A DNA stretch of 64,000 nt from Aristolochia californica (GCA_029961685.1 JARWKL010000010.1:7275931-7339930), one strand, 5' to 3'. Shown: positions 1 through 11,590, counted from the first letter of the stretch. Notes: a model not told the origin generated them from the letters alone. Translations and numbers: made by a program.

Positions 1-466
1 ACTGCAAGCGATTTGTGTATATCAAACAAGTTTTGAGAAAACTTAAGTGGTGAGTTTAACAAAGATACCGTTTGTGTGATTACAACTTAAAAACCACTTG
101 GTATTTTGTATATGGTGCATCTCCAACATAAAAATTTGATATTTAGAGCTGTAAAATTCTTTTCAAAAAAATAACTAAGTATGCTGCAAGTTTATTGGAA
201 TATTAACGTCACAGATTAATTGCAGCACATTATCTGAAAAAAGACAGCAAAATTTGTTTACTGCATTTGTCTTTAGAGATGCAGGTGGAATAGCTATTAT
301 TATTTCTGTAGACTTTCTAAATAAAAGCTAAATAAGACAGTCTTGTGGTAATTTCCTGTTTAATACAATAATGCCAAGTGCCTATCTTTTTCTTATTTGT
401 TGTGAATGATCATTGGTAAAATTTAATTATGATGTATTTCTGAAAGAATAGTGATCCTTATGACAG
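1..466 (+). other. Intron sequence upstream of the first visible MCAT exon
   Basis: No exon was recognised here. The stretch is AT-rich and ends in an acceptor-like TTATGACAG just before the first MCAT codons at 467, so it is most simply the intron preceding that exon. The exons for the transit peptide and N-terminal third of the enzyme must lie outside the window. Confidence 0.6.
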
Positions 467-2483
467 CCAGCCATCTATGTCACAAGTCTAGCTGCAGTGG
501 AGGTTCTGCGTGCTCGTGAGGGGGGTCAACAGATAATTGATTCTGTTGATGTCACATGTGGTCTGAGCTTGGGAGAATATACTGCCCTTGCCTTTGCTGG
601 AGCTTTCAGGTATCCAAAGAAGCACCTTCAGTGTGACGACTTAGTAATCATATTTCCAAAGCTCAAATTTTTAGTGCTTTTGTATTGATTCTACATTCTG
701 GTTTCAATATCTTGATGATTTTTTCTTTTCAAACAAAATTACACTACTCCATAGCACATCATTGGACATAAAATGCAATTTGGTACCAGTATACCAAATT
801 GTTTGTCAATGTTCATTATTCATTAAGTGAGACCAACTTGAGATGCCATGCCTCGTATTTGTCCCCAGTAAATTGTACCATCATTAGATTGTTGGGTTTA
901 CCAAATTGAAATTTAGAGAAAAGAATGCTCAGTGTTTCACAACAATTTCACATTTGAAAGATCTATACAATCTCATGGGAACCAATGTGCATATGCATGG
1001 GTGTGCTTTGTCCACCTTGTTGCCATAAATTTCTGATTATATGCACTGATTCTATTGAAATTAATGAAAAATTGTTTCTGAGTTCTGTTAGATATCTTTA
1101 CACTGATTATATTTTCAAAAGTTATACTCTAATTCTTATTTACTCTTTGTGATTTAAGCTTTGAGGATGGGCTCAAGCTTGTCAAGCTAAGAGGAGAAGC
1201 TATGCAGGTTGGACATGCAAAACTGGCTTCAGTTTCTTCTTTAGTCACTGGCATTTGTTGGTCCAATAAACTTTTTTTTTTCTGCTACAAGTTTGGTGTT
1301 CTTTCTTTCAGGAAGCTGCAGATGCTGCTAGTAGTGCTATGGTGAGTGTTATAGGGCTGGATTCAGAAAAGGTCCAGCAATTATGTGATGCAGCTAATGA
1401 AGAAGTGGAAGAGAAAGATAGAGTCCAGATTGCAAACTTTCTGTGTGCAGTAAGCTTTCCCCTGGAGTAAACATTTGACTATACATTTTTAAATTCTTTT
1501 TTATTTCCATTGTTATTTCTTCTGAGAGCTGAAAATGAAATATGTCTCATAATATTAGGGAAATTATGCTGTCTCAGGAGGTGTAAAAGGCATTGAAGCA
1601 GTGGAAGCTAAGGCTAAGTCATTTAAGGCTCGCATGGCAGTTAATATTCTCATTTCCTCTTGTGTATTTTCTTCGCAGCCACCAAGGGTGTAGGGAGTTT
1701 GTTGGCGTGCAATCAACATTCAAATAAAAAATTAAAAATAAAAGGAAGAAAAAAGGCTGGAGTTATTACTTGATGTACTGTGTTAGGACTGCTTTACTTG
1801 GATTCTATATAATCTTTGATTGCTAGCTGTTGTATTTATTTATTTTTTTAAATGAAGGCTTGGTTTTTGCTATGTGTGTTTCTTTGCAGGTTAGACTAGC
1901 TGTTGCTGGTGCTTTCCATACCCGATTCATGGACCCCGCTGTTTCAAGATTAGAAACAGCCTTGGCTGCAACTGAAATCAGGAGCCCAAGGATACCAGTG
2001 ATATCCAACGTGGATGCTCAGCCACATGCAGACCCTGAGACAATTAAGAATATTTTAGCACGCCAGGTAGTAAACGAAATCAGCTTAGTCAATCTTGATA
2101 TCTTTCAAGTTTTCATAGGCTTTTGAGTTTAAATAATTTTTATGTCCAAAAAAAGAAAAAGAAAGATAAAGGCGTTCAAATTAGAAAAAACATTGGTGTG
2201 GAATTGTGATATCTTATTAATCTTGTCTGATCTAATAGGTGACTTCACCGGTTCAATGGGAGACTACAGTGAAAACTCTATTAAACAAGGGCCTCAAGAA
2301 AAGCTATGAATTGGGACCTGGGAAGGTAGAAAACTGTTCTTTAACCTGCTTTAACCTCAGGGTTTAAATCGATTTGCACAGTGGAAAAGCTCAGTTTGTT
2401 TGCATCTTGGTGGTGTGCAGGTCATTGCCGGTATAGTGAAGAGAATGGACAAGGGAGCTGACCTTGAAAATATTGGCGCTTGA
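467..2483 (+). CDS. MCAT: Malonyl-CoA:ACP transacylase, plastid type, last seven exons
   Basis: The enzyme moves malonyl from CoA to acyl carrier protein, supplying plastid fatty acid synthase. Exons are read at 467-609, 1159-1207, 1312-1449, 1559-1639, 1890-2066, 2239-2325 and 2421-2483. All introns are GT-AG, and the exons sum to 738 nt (245 codons plus stop) with no break. The nucleophile motif GLSLGEYTALAFAGAF straddles the end of exon 1, and the catalytic His lies in VAGAFHTRFM in exon 5. The C-terminus is GIVKRMDKGADLENIGA followed by TGA. FabD has His before the nucleophilic Ser (GHSLGE); Leu here fits my recollection of plant MCATs. A full-length plant MCAT is near 390 residues, so about 145 N-terminal residues lie off-window. 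The reading frame is open, so the gene looks functional. It is the only recognisable intact host gene here. Confidence 0.93.
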
Positions 2484-3290
2484 GTTGATATACACGTTTA
2501 TGGAGGACTCACGGCCTCCATTGTTGGCTTGAGAATGCAATCCTAATATGTGCATTTTTGCTGTTCACTGCGGAGGCTTGGAGCCCTGGTGCTGAAATTT
2601 TTTTTTTTTTTGCCTGTTTGGACAAACTTGAACCCACAACCAGCCCACCGACCTAATCGGATAAACTGCCGAGGCATTTGCTTGTAATTTACAAGACTAC
2701 CATTTAGCAGTCCTTTCCCATTATAGTTCATTAGACCAGGACCTGGTCATGTGATCAGGCCTATTTTTCTTCAAAGTTTCTTTGTTAGGCATTTATTTTT
2801 GTCCAAGATGCTTAAATTTCTGATGACCACTATGGGTAGGACTATTCGAGTTTACTAAAAAGACATTAACTCTTAGCTTTACATTAAGTATACTGCATTC
2901 TATAGCAGTTTAGATATATTTTTGTAGAATTCTTAGAACTCGGAGCTGAACTTTGCATTCAGAAATGACTTAAGAACTCAGCATTTGAAAACTTTCTTCT
3001 TTGTGGCATGATTTTCATTGGTATAATTAGACAAAGAAGTTCAAGCTATATTTTTTTGCAGGAGTTGGTAGTTCTACTAGTTTTACTCCCAGAATAGCCC
3101 AGTGTGCTTATCTTTTTATTATATATTACGTTCTATGTTTTGTGTATGTTATTCTTTTATGAAGTGGTATAATGCATTCATGTGCTTTCTTTGTAAAGAT
3201 GGATTGCAATGAAGAAACAACCATAGGTGAAGAATTATCAGAGGGAGGCAATTTGAACGGTAGAAAGGGGGCAGTGTATGGAATCTAATT
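2484..3290 (+). other. MCAT 3' UTR and downstream flank
   Basis: Non-coding sequence after the MCAT stop. It holds an oligo-T tract near 2599-2611 and no recognisable ORF. The polyadenylation site cannot be fixed from sequence alone. No transposon end was recognised before about 3.3 kb. Confidence 0.5.
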
Positions 3291-4771
3291 ATAATATAAT
3301 ATTTTTGCTTCCTAAATTGAGTAAAAAAACATACCTACTCTAGCCATGGACATTCAATAATTTTGAGACAGGCCTCGATGCTTGCCCAAATGTGTGCCCT
3401 TGTTCCTCTTCCTCGACCTAGAGGAAAGCCAAATCCCTGCCGTCATGGAGAGCTCATTACCTAGCGCTCCCCCCCTTCAAATGATCTTGAAGGTAAGTTC
3501 CCATCCTCTCTTCTTCTTCTCTTTTTTGTTTTTTCTTTCATGTCTCATTTTTTCACTCATCGCCCTACTGTGCCTAAGTTAGCCTTTGGTTTAAAGCCCT
3601 TTCACTCCACCTTTCTCTCGAGCACCATGTCATTTGCCCATTCTCAAACACAAACTTACATGTCAAAAACATAAAAGGAGGACATTTTCCAGTTTCTCAT
3701 GCCACCTCCAACTACATCTCTTTTGCAGCTAGTATCCATCACTCACTTAGCGTCTCAAATGACAAAAAATGCAATTACTTGATTTTTATTCAGTTTTTGA
3801 ACAAACATACGAGTATTTCCTATTATTCTTTATGGGTTTGTTAGTGCACTTTGGTTCAAGTTCACTAGAAAATATTTTTTATTGTTACTGTCCCAAAATG
3901 AAAAATATGATGTAAACAAGATAATGAGTAATTTTTTATAATATACTTAAATAGAACATATACCTAAACAGATAATTAACCAAAACAAACATGGTTGTTA
4001 CACTAATAAGTAATTTAATGTAGAATTAAAAAATATTAATTAATTAAAGAAGATATTATATTAATTAATGATTGCAGTTTATTTTACATTAATAAAATAA
4101 TTATATGTGACAATTAACTTTGTACTAATTAATTATAATAAATAAATAAATAAATAAAAATAAAAAATAACATAAATAAATATAATAAATAAATATATTA
4201 ATTTATTAATAACATAAGATATATTTTAACATAAAAATGGAATAATTAAACAAAAATAATTGATCAAATGCTAACTTTAATAATATTTTAATTACCACTC
4301 TTAAATCACTAATTTAATACAGTAATAAAAAATAAATATATTATTTTATCAATAACACTAGATATATTTTTACGTAGTATTAATTAATAATATATTTCCA
4401 TAAAATTAAAAACTATTAGTTTAATTAATTATAAAAATGGAATAATTAAAAAATAATAATTGATCAAATGCTTACTTTAACAATATTTTAATTACAAGTC
4501 TTAAATTACTAATTAAATTAATAAATATGATAAATAAATAAATATACTATTTTATTAATAACATAAGATAGATTATTAATAATATATATAATTAATAATT
4601 AAAAAGTGCTTGATAATGAACTGAGTTACTAGTAAAAGTCCACAATTTACAACATAAAAGCAAAAGTTTAGATAACAACGAGTTTGTGCCTTTAATATTA
4701 AAACCATCAAGTTACTCATTTAGTACATATGAAAGACAATATACATGTTCAAAAGCAGTAAGATATAACAA
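3291..4771. repeat. AT-rich flank and left part of a Harbinger-type element
   Basis: From about 3895 to 4600 the sequence is extremely AT-rich, with many ATAAATAA-type strings. Its start (AATGAAAAATATGAT, then AATAGAACATATACCTAAAC) recurs almost unchanged at 27300-27380 inside another Harbinger-type insertion. This links the 3.9-kb region to the transposase remnant that follows. A clear terminal inverted repeat on this side was not found. The C-rich bit at 3382-3500 could be an exon remnant but matches nothing I recognise. Confidence 0.5.
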
Positions 4772-5930
4772 TCAATAATCATTCCACATACAACTATCTT
4801 CATCCACAAGACCATCGCTATCATCGCTATCTTCATCATCATTTACACCTAATTCGACCTCATCACCTCCACCAAGCTCATCACCCGAATCATCATCTTC
4901 TGCTTCAAACATATAACTGTAATCCTCTCTACATATATAATTATGTAATATGCAACAAACAATTACAATTTTTATCTGGATCTCAAAAGAAAATGGAGTG
5001 CCTTTCAACATTTGAAATCAAGCTTTTAAAGCACCAAATGTTCGCTCAATAGTATTCATCAAAGATGAGTGCCTTTGGTTGAATAATTCTTTATCATTTC
5101 TAGGAAGATTGTCTCCAAATTCTTGCAAATGGCAATGAGTTCCTCATGGAACCAAAAATCCTGGAAGATTTGCATAACCAACATTGACTAGATAATATTC
5201 AATGCGTTCTTCAGTACACGGGAATCAGCTATTGATCCCTCCCATCCAGCAAGTATATAAGTGAATTGCATGTCAAATACACATGCTGCCATTACATTTT
5301 GTGAGAGATAACCCTTCCTGTTCTAGAACCTTTCTTGCTGCTCAAGTGGGATGTTTGTTTTAATATGAGTTCCATCAATAGCCCCAAATACAATTCTAAT
5401 TATACCATTTCAATTAATACAAACATAAATTTGTATATTAACCTAAAATTGTTCATTAGAGGGCAAGTGAAGTTACCTTAAAGTACGGATAAAATATTGG
5501 ATTGTTTAAAATCTTCGAGTGATATAATCAGAGTGAAGTTTGAGAATAACATCTAACATTTTATTGAAATATCTACTTATGGTCCAGTTCAATCTATCAA
5601 ATATCTCTATTGTGACACTATATGATTGTTGTTGATTAATAGTGAGGAGAAAATAAGCAAGTGCTTCTTCCACTAAGATAGTTTTTGTGGCCGATAAAAA
5701 TCCTCTACTCTCATCCAATTTGTGAAATACAGTTTGATTCATCTAGTAATTGAAATTTAATTGGTGATTTTTCTAGTGCCTTTTGCAAATACAATAGACC
5801 ACCAATCCCATTAGAACATGGTACATGTGTATTGGAATGGAATAGATAGTATCTTCTTATGGTGAACATAATACTTGTGAAGGTAAACATAATTGCAATC
5901 TTTTCTTTGTTTGTAATATTATCCATGGAA
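4772..5930 (-). pseudogene. PIF/Harbinger DDE transposase, decayed
   Basis: Three pieces read on the - strand. The N-terminal part (5930 to 5506) includes SRYFNKMLDVILKLHSDY. An 81-bp GT-AG intron lies at about 5396-5476. The catalytic part has the first Asp in GAIDGTHIKTNIP, the second Asp in GSIADSRVL and the Glu in MNTIERTFGALK, and the C-terminus contains CCILHNYI and an acidic tail. All three DDE residues are still readable. However there are stop codons (for example in the QQERF region and after LVNVGYANLPGFLVP) and frame changes near 5740 and 5500, so it is a pseudogene. It belongs with the Myb/SANT-type ORF upstream on the same strand (6669-7040). Confidence 0.85.
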
Positions 5931-6640
5931 ACCTACAAATACAATATCCACAAGCACAATCACAACTACAAAAATAATTTTTGTTTCTTCCGAAAAGTCA
6001 TAAACACAAACACACCTCTATCTTCAATCATAAACTATTTTCAATCACACCTCTACACACCCACAAACACACCCCTATTTCCAATTACAACCTATCTTCA
6101 ATCATATCATATCTTCAAATCATTTCCCTTACAAGTATGAGATATATTCATCAACATCCATTTTCATCCACATCCACACATCTTATCTTTATCCACAAAA
6201 CCATTTTCATCCACAATTTTATCTTTATCCACAAAACCGTTTTCATCCACATTCCCACATTCCTTACCTTCATTCACACATCCTACCTTCCTTTAGAACC
6301 CTACACAACCATATCCATTCACACCCATATTCTCCACATCCATACTCATCCACATGACCATATTCATCAACACAATAACAACACAACAATCACGAAAACA
6401 AATCTTAGCCATAATAATGACATTCATAAAAGATCAATAATAAGTCTTACAATGTCATAATTAAAAAACATCATTAAAATACAAACCATTTGTCCCAAAG
6501 AATGTAGTGTACTTAAAACTCATTCCTACAATTCACGACAAAATTTAAGCCAATTGAACCGCTCTTCCACTGTCATCTTGATAAACGTGACCTTATTTTT
6601 TGGCGTCTCCAACCATTCGGGAGCACGATACTTCAACTCT
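5931..6640. other. Spacer between the two Harbinger ORFs
   Basis: Low-complexity sequence rich in CAC/CAT words (many Ile, His, Thr codons if translated on the + strand). No protein family is recognisable. It lies between the transposase and its partner ORF and is probably decayed intergenic or UTR sequence of the Harbinger element. Confidence 0.45.
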
Positions 6641-6668
6641 ATCAACAGGACCAAGATTTTCAGAAGGG

Positions 6669-7040
6669 CTATGTACCAATCATTGTATTGACATCTTTAG
6701 ACTTGAAGACCTCCCTAGACGCCTCAACAATATCCTTCATTGCATCAATGAATCTGCTAGTGTCATCAGTGGACATTTTGGTTCTCTTTCTACAGCGAGT
6801 TGAAGGTGATGGGTTACCACTTCGAGGCTGCTCAAGTGCTGACTCATTCCCACTAAGGAATGGTGATGAAATGTCCCTAACTACATCGATATCCTCGAGC
6901 TCGTCCATTTATGACCCTTCTAGCTCACAAAGGAGATCATCACCCAGATTTATGCAAGTTTGACTTGTTGTCCCCATGGCTATTGAGTTTTCCACAACCA
7001 AAGACAATTTATTGTAAAGTGCACACCCTTCACGTCTATA
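6669..7040 (-). pseudogene. Harbinger ORF1 (Myb/SANT-type partner protein), C-terminal part
   Basis: The - strand reads REGCALYNKLSLVVENSIA, then an acidic and Ser-rich linker, then a C-terminal tail with FIDAMKDIVEASREVFKSKD. This is the usual layout of the plant Harbinger DNA-binding partner, in which an N-terminal Myb/SANT-like domain is followed by a charged C-terminus. The protein reads across the hAT insertion: to the right of it, just beyond 9355, the - strand gives EHNDVEK after a possible AG acceptor, and this joins in phase to YRREGC. The Myb/SANT domain itself was not identified. A stop lies just before the Met at 6908. Confidence 0.6.
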
Positions 7041-7048
7041 CTTCTCAG

Positions 7049-9347
7049 TAGAGGTGGCATCGAACTGAGCTGGTTTGTGAGTGGCTCGAGCTCAGCTAGG
7101 TTCTCGCTTGGCTTGATTCGATTTATCTGGATCTCGAAAGAAGGCTCATTTGAGTTAACGAGACAAGTTCGATCGAACCATGGTTCGGTTCGAAAGCTCA
7201 CCAGCTGGCTTATTAACTGGGCTTGGGAGTCATGACTGGGAGCCAGGAGTCGTCTTCGATTTATTCCTCCCCTCTTCTGTCTTCACAGATCCTAATCACC
7301 GCCGAGCCCCTCCCATCCAGAGTTGTGGCCACCTCCGTCGCCGTCGACAACTGCTCACCAGTCGCCTTCACCGCCACTTGGTTTGATTTCTTCCTCCCCT
7401 CGTTCGCTTTCGCCGCTGCTTCTATCGCCGTCGCCTCCGTCACAGTCATCAGCCCTGACAATAACTCACTCCCTCCCCCTGGCGCGCAAAAACATCTTAC
7501 AAAATGCAAGATCACAAGCACGTGAACAAAAAAACTATTTCTTGAACTCTGGCTGTCTCTTCCTCATGGCTCTTGAAGAGACTCAAATTGTTTGAGGTAC
7601 TCTCTTAAAGCTAACTCCACTCAACTTTTTCAGAAGAATTGTTGAATTTATGTAAAAGATAAAAATACTTCATTGACTTCATTAACTTATTATAATCAGA
7701 GTACATGAACCTCTATTTATAATAGAGGAAGGTAGTAGCGTCCAATTACAATAAAACTACTTGTGTCCCAATTAAACCCAAACTCTAACACTTAAAGATA
7801 AGTCCTAGCATAATTAAATAACTCAATATAGATAAAAGATACACATAACACAAACTAGAACTCTTCTAGGACGTGACCATAAGATAACAATACCTTTGTG
7901 AGTCCTTCTAGATCTTCCAAGTTATGTGATAAGGATACCAATTTGTCATAATCATGATGGGTCCTACTTCTTATGTGTTTGGGCCATCTTGTGGGCCTTC
8001 GTTAGTTATGTGGCCCATCTTATAATACTTTTAGATATGTGGGCCTTCCTTGGTCATGTGGGCTTGGGCCTATCTTCCAACACTCCCCCTCAAGTTGCGG
8101 GGTGAGAGAGCAACATGAACTCCCAGCTCGCTGCAAATGATGTATAAAATCTTTTTGTATAAAATGGCACATCTTCCAATATGCCTTCATCTTTCAACAC
8201 TCCCCCTCAATCTGTTGCGTCCTTCCATGAGGCCCTACTGGCATAATATAAATGAGAGTAAAAATCACTCCTAGCCGGTAAGACATTGCTCCATAGTCCT
8301 GTCCTAATTTTGGATGTAGGGTACACTCCACCTTCTGTAGGTAGTGTGTCTATCGGCATTGCTCTAAAGTGTCCACCACTGTGTCCCTCATCAAGATAAC
8401 GACTCTCAAGTGGTAGGAGTAATAAAAGCCATTACAGGTGGGTTTATTTATAATGGTGTTTCAATCTAGACACCGACACTCATGGTATCCCAACCATGAT
8501 ATTTTTGAGAATTAAATTTATCATGGTGTCCCAATCTAGGCACCAACTCTCATGGTGTCCCAACCATGATATTTTTTAGAGTAAAATAAATTATGGTATG
8601 AGAAAAGGTACTGAGGCCACCTCTTCTTCAATAATAATGTCTCATCCAAAGAGACATAGTAGCAACAACTGTAATGTAACACGACCATCTTCCAACATAT
8701 ATAACACGGACCAAATAATAAATTTTGTAAAAGAACCCATGAAATAATCCAATATAAAAATTTCTTCTTAGATGCACAAGCTTCATTTGTGCTCCCCCTC
8801 TCTTTAATATTTTGGTCACATAAACTTTATCCACAATATTTGGAATAAAATACCTCTTTCTTGTACTTCTTCTACATCTCCCCCTCAAGCTAGGAGGTAA
8901 TGGCAGTGATCCCAGCTTAAACCAAATATCATAAATGTAGTAATAAGCCAAAATAATGTAGATGTAGTAATAAGCCCTTAAAATAGGGAGAAGTGAGACA
9001 TTTTTCTGATATAGCAGCTCAAATAGTGAGGCAAAACAATAGGCTTAAACATAGGCAGGTAATGTCCAATTTTAAGTAGAAGTTATGCCCAATTTTATGT
9101 AAAATGTATGCATAATTTTATATACAATTTATTTGACTTGTATTTTATGCAAAGTTTTATATGTAGGTTGGAGCTTGAACCTGGCTTGAGCTCGAGTTTG
9201 AACTCGGTTAAAATTATTGGGCTCGAGCTAGATTAAAATTTTAGGCTTGAGGTTAGGCTCGGCTCGAGCTCGAGTTCGAAATATTTAAATCAAGCTCGAC
9301 TCGAACATAGGCAAGTTCGGTCTCGGCTCGGCTCTATTCCACCCCTA
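7049..9347. mobile_element. hAT-like non-autonomous element with 8-bp target duplication
   Basis: The left end reads TAGAGGTGGCATCGAACTGAG and the right end, in reverse complement, reads TAGGGGTGGAATAGAGCCGAG. Both ends are followed by GAGCTCGAGCT-rich subterminal sequence. Flanks are CTTCTCAG (7041-7048) and CTTCTCAA (9348-9355), an 8-bp duplication with one mismatch, as expected for hAT. No transposase was found. 7200-7600 is GC-rich and could be a captured exon, but I do not recognise it; 9050-9347 is AT-rich then Ser/Leu-poor repeat sequence with no gene. The element sits inside Harbinger ORF1 and was itself hit by LTR element A1. Confidence 0.75.
7640..9049 (-). mobile_element. Family A LTR element, copy A1, truncated
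   Basis: The complete 3' LTR is at 7640-8082 (443 bp, TGTTGG...CAACA on the - strand), followed leftward-to-rightward by the polypurine tract complement CTCCCCCTCAAG and about 970 bp of internal sequence matching A2, A3, A5 and A6. It stops abruptly at about 9049, before the internal 188-bp repeats, the PBS and the 5' LTR. There is no gag or pol, only a degraded copia pol C-terminus near the tract. It lies inside the hAT-like element. Confidence 0.8.
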
Positions 9348-9569
9348 CTTCTCAACATCATTATGCTCCTACAAGAAAATAACATCTTTTAGAAGTCTTG
9401 GAATAAAGTTTAGTATTGCGAAAAATATAAGAAATGTTTTGCAGTACAACATGATTTATTGACCTTAAATGTAGTCTTGCCATACAAAATGACTTGCAGT
9501 AACTCGTTGTGTGGTTGCATACCAGTTCTGGGTTTCAGTGGAGATCAAGATTTTGTTGTCCACAATGTC

Positions 9570-9836
9570 TTGCAGTTGGTTTTTAGTGCTTGCGCTCATG
9601 ATGGTTGAGTACATGATGCTTGCCACTTCTTCGAGTCCCTTGATGAATATGGACTGGCTCTAAGGATTGAACACTATGTTTACATGGTTGATGTTCTCAG
9701 TCGAGCAGGTCAATTACATGAGGCGCTTAAGTTTATTGAGACAATGCCAGTAGAGCCAATTGCCTCCATGTAAGGAGCTATACTTACTGGACGCAATAAT
9801 TACGGAACAGTGGAGCTTGCTGCACATAATGATCGG
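9570..9836 (+). pseudogene. PPR protein fragment (C-terminal PPR and E motifs)
   Basis: One + frame reads SACAHDG, a stop, then ESLDEYGLALRIEHYVYMVD, LSRAGQLHEALKFIETMP and, after another stop, GAILTGRNNYGTVELAA. This is the characteristic end of a PLS-class pentatricopeptide protein (organelle RNA binding), where the broken spot would normally be Trp in the M-W-G motif. It is a fragment of about 85 codons with at least two stops. It is in the same orientation as the three other gene fragments and the gypsy tail that follow. PPR genes are often intronless, so it says nothing on its own about a DNA or RNA origin. Confidence 0.8.
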
Positions 9837-9995
9837 TGTACCTTCACACTTCAGTGCCTGGTACTCGGGTGTTTTTCTAGAGTCAAAGTAGTTCACACTT
9901 CAGATAAGATACATGGCCAAGTCTATATTACTGATATTAACTGCATCTTACTACTCCTCTGGCTTTCCATCACTATTGTTCTCAAAAATATTTGA

Positions 9996-10310
9996 CACAT
10001 TGGAAATGCAGTAGGTCTTGCCATAATCACTGGGATGCTTGCAATAACTTGTATCGTGTCACTCATCATTTCTAGAGCCGTAGAAGCTATGAATTTTTTA
10101 GCTTGTGTGCTAAATCTTCATGAAAGTTTAGGGTTTTTCATCTTCTTTGCGGTTGTTCTCATGGTAGTTACGTGGACATGGCACCATGGAACCATAAAAA
10201 AGTATGAGTTTGATTTACATAACAGGGTTTGCATGGATTAGCAAACTGATCCAGGTCCAAGTCTTGGAGTTGCTCATGTCATAGGAATTGGATTTATATA
10301 CACATAATTA
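9996..10310 (+). pseudogene. HAK/KUP potassium transporter fragment
   Basis: The frame reads IGNAVGLAIITGMLAITCIV, then two hydrophobic stretches, then WHHGTIKKYEFDLHNRVCMD, a stop, and GPSLGVAHVIGIGFIYT. This corresponds to the last membrane helices and the start of the cytosolic tail of plant HAK/KUP/KT K+ transporters (family pattern WHYGT-KKYEFD and GPSLG-VRV-GIG-I-TEL). The fragment spans about 100 codons with in-frame stops. It ends near 10310 and is followed after a short unassigned stretch by the copine fragment. Confidence 0.82.
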
Positions 10311-10364
10311 GTCAGAGTCTTAACCAGTACTGTTGCGGCTGCTTGTGGATTTCACAAGGATATG

Positions 10365-10766
10365 CATCGTGATCCTAGGGCAGCAGTTTATGCAAAGAAA
10401 AGATATGGTACACAGGAAGAACTTGGGTGGATAGAAGTAAGTACGAATCAGTTGAATCCTGTTTGGATTTGAAAAATTGGAGTTGTGTCTCAATTTGAAA
10501 TTGCCCAACCACTGCTAGGTATTGTGTATGATGTTGCTACCCAGTTTCATGACATGCCTGTCAAGGCACTTAAGGTAGATGCGCAAGATTTTCTTGGTGA
10601 AGGTACTTGTGTAATGTCAGAGATAGTAACTAAACAAAGTAAGAGTTTAACCCTCCATCTTCAAGTGTGCAATTATGTGCATGATTGTGTCAAGTACATG
10701 GGAACATTTAAAATCCAAGCTGAAGAAACAGTTGCTACAAGGAAGGTTGTAGACATGAATGTGCAG
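10365..10766 (+). pseudogene. Copine (BONZAI-type) C2 domain fragment
   Basis: The frame reads DPRAAVYAKKRYGTQEELG, STNQLNPVWI, a stop, then VSQFEIAQPLLGIVYDVATQ, DFLGEGTCVMSEIVTKQSKS and GTFKIQAEETVATRKVVDM. These are successive parts of the first C2 domain and C2-C2 linker of plant copines, calcium-dependent membrane binding proteins such as BON1. About 134 codons run without an intron, although copine genes are intron-rich, which suggests origin from a spliced transcript. There is one stop after NPVWI. At about 10767 the same frame passes directly into DUF1771/SMR sequence. Confidence 0.83.
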
Positions 10767-11120
10767 CTTTTGACAGCAATGGAGAATCCTCAGAATGATG
10801 CACTGAGGATGATGAGGTCAGCAACCCAACACTCTCGAGATGCTAATAATGTTTATATAAGAGGTGATCATTTTTTTGCTTAGCAGCTTTCCCTAAAGGC
10901 TCGAGAGGAATTATTAGTTGCAGAGGAGTTGAATGGACAGGCAGCTACAAAAATTTTATATATTCAGAACCATAAACATGGCCAATGGCAACTAGATTTG
11001 CATGGCCAGCCTGCATCTGAAGCTATTTCTGCACTCAAAGACCCTCTTCACAGGATTGAAACCAACATGCCTTATATTCATTCTATACCAATGCTTTCTC
11101 CTACCTATCGAGATGGAGTG
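10767..11120 (+). pseudogene. DUF1771-SMR domain protein fragment
   Basis: The frame reads MENPQNDALRMMRSATQHSR, YIRGDHFFA, a stop (TAG where Gln is expected), QLSLKAREELLVAEELNGQA, then WQLDLHGQPASEAISALKD. The first part is the helical DUF1771 region and the second is the start of a Smr (small MutS-related) nuclease-like domain with its conserved LDLHG motif. Only the N-terminal third of Smr is present before the sequence changes to unassigned and then gypsy-derived protein. It continues the copine frame without a gap. Confidence 0.82.
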
Positions 11121-11543
11121 AGTATGTCTTCTTCATCAAAATCTGTTGTGTGTCCAGACATGAAGGAAGAGCTTCAAGAAGTAAAGAGACAGCAGCAATG
11201 GCTCACTCAAACCAAACCATCCTCTGAAAACTTGCAACGTGAAGACCAGCACCTTTCTCTAGCTTCTGTATTGTGTGCCCGACTTATTAATGCCCTGTTG
11301 GAGATTCTAGTCCAATGGACTGACACAGAACCAGCAGTAGCTACAGATAAACACTTTAAGGGTACAACACCACCTCCACCTCCGCTCTTACCTTCAGTGA
11401 TAGAGGGGTGCGTTATTCTCTCTCTAGCCACAAGTTTGCAAGCCCGACAAACTCATAATAGGTGGGAGATCCTCATCTGGTGGGCTGACATAGATAAAGT
11501 TGCTGCCACATGGGAAGATGTGGAGACATTCTGCCTAGCCTAG
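10929..11543 (+). CDS. Chimeric ORF: SMR fragment fused to gypsy polyprotein tail
   Basis: A 204-codon ORF with no stop. Residues 1-47 are SMR-like (LDLHGQ at 22-27). Residues about 55-110 are Ser/Gln/Lys-rich with no family assigned. Residues 121-140 (LLEILVQWTDTEPAVAT) and 176-204 (NRWEILIWWADIDKVAATWE) are two copies of the short gypsy C-terminal motif that ends the gypsy polyprotein at 50815-50950, separated by a Pro run. A gypsy-style ELEDKLFL, a stop, GG and the LTR follow. The junction between host-like and retroelement protein is therefore inside one open frame. Whether it is expressed is unknown. Confidence 0.7.
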   Translation: MNGQAATKILYIQNHKHGQWQLDLHGQPASEAISALKDPLHRIETNMPYIHSIPMLSPTYRDGVSMSSSSKSVVCPDMKEELQEVKRQQQWLTQTKPSSENLQREDQHLSLASVLCARLINALLEILVQWTDTEPAVATDKHFKGTTPPPPPLLPSVIEGCVILSLATSLQARQTHNRWEILIWWADIDKVAATWEDVETFCLA

Positions 11544-11590
11544 CCTACCTTCGAGCTTGAGGACAAGCTCTTTCTCTAGGGAGGAAGTGA

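Noticed and set aside
467..2483. MCAT as a bacterial FabD or organelle-derived contaminant
   Set aside because: Six clean GT-AG introns and a plant-type motif show it is a nuclear plant gene.
3382..3582. Possible short gene at 3.4 kb
   Set aside because: Pyrimidine-rich frame with no family match and no conserved start context; kept only as a note in the flank entry.
5981..6460. 159-codon His/Ile/Thr-rich open frame
   Set aside because: Low-complexity CAT/CAC repeats, no recognisable domain, lies between decayed Harbinger ORFs on the opposite strand.
8628..8951. 107-codon - strand frame in A1 interior
   Set aside because: Frame is not conserved in the other A copies, which break it at different places, so it is chance.
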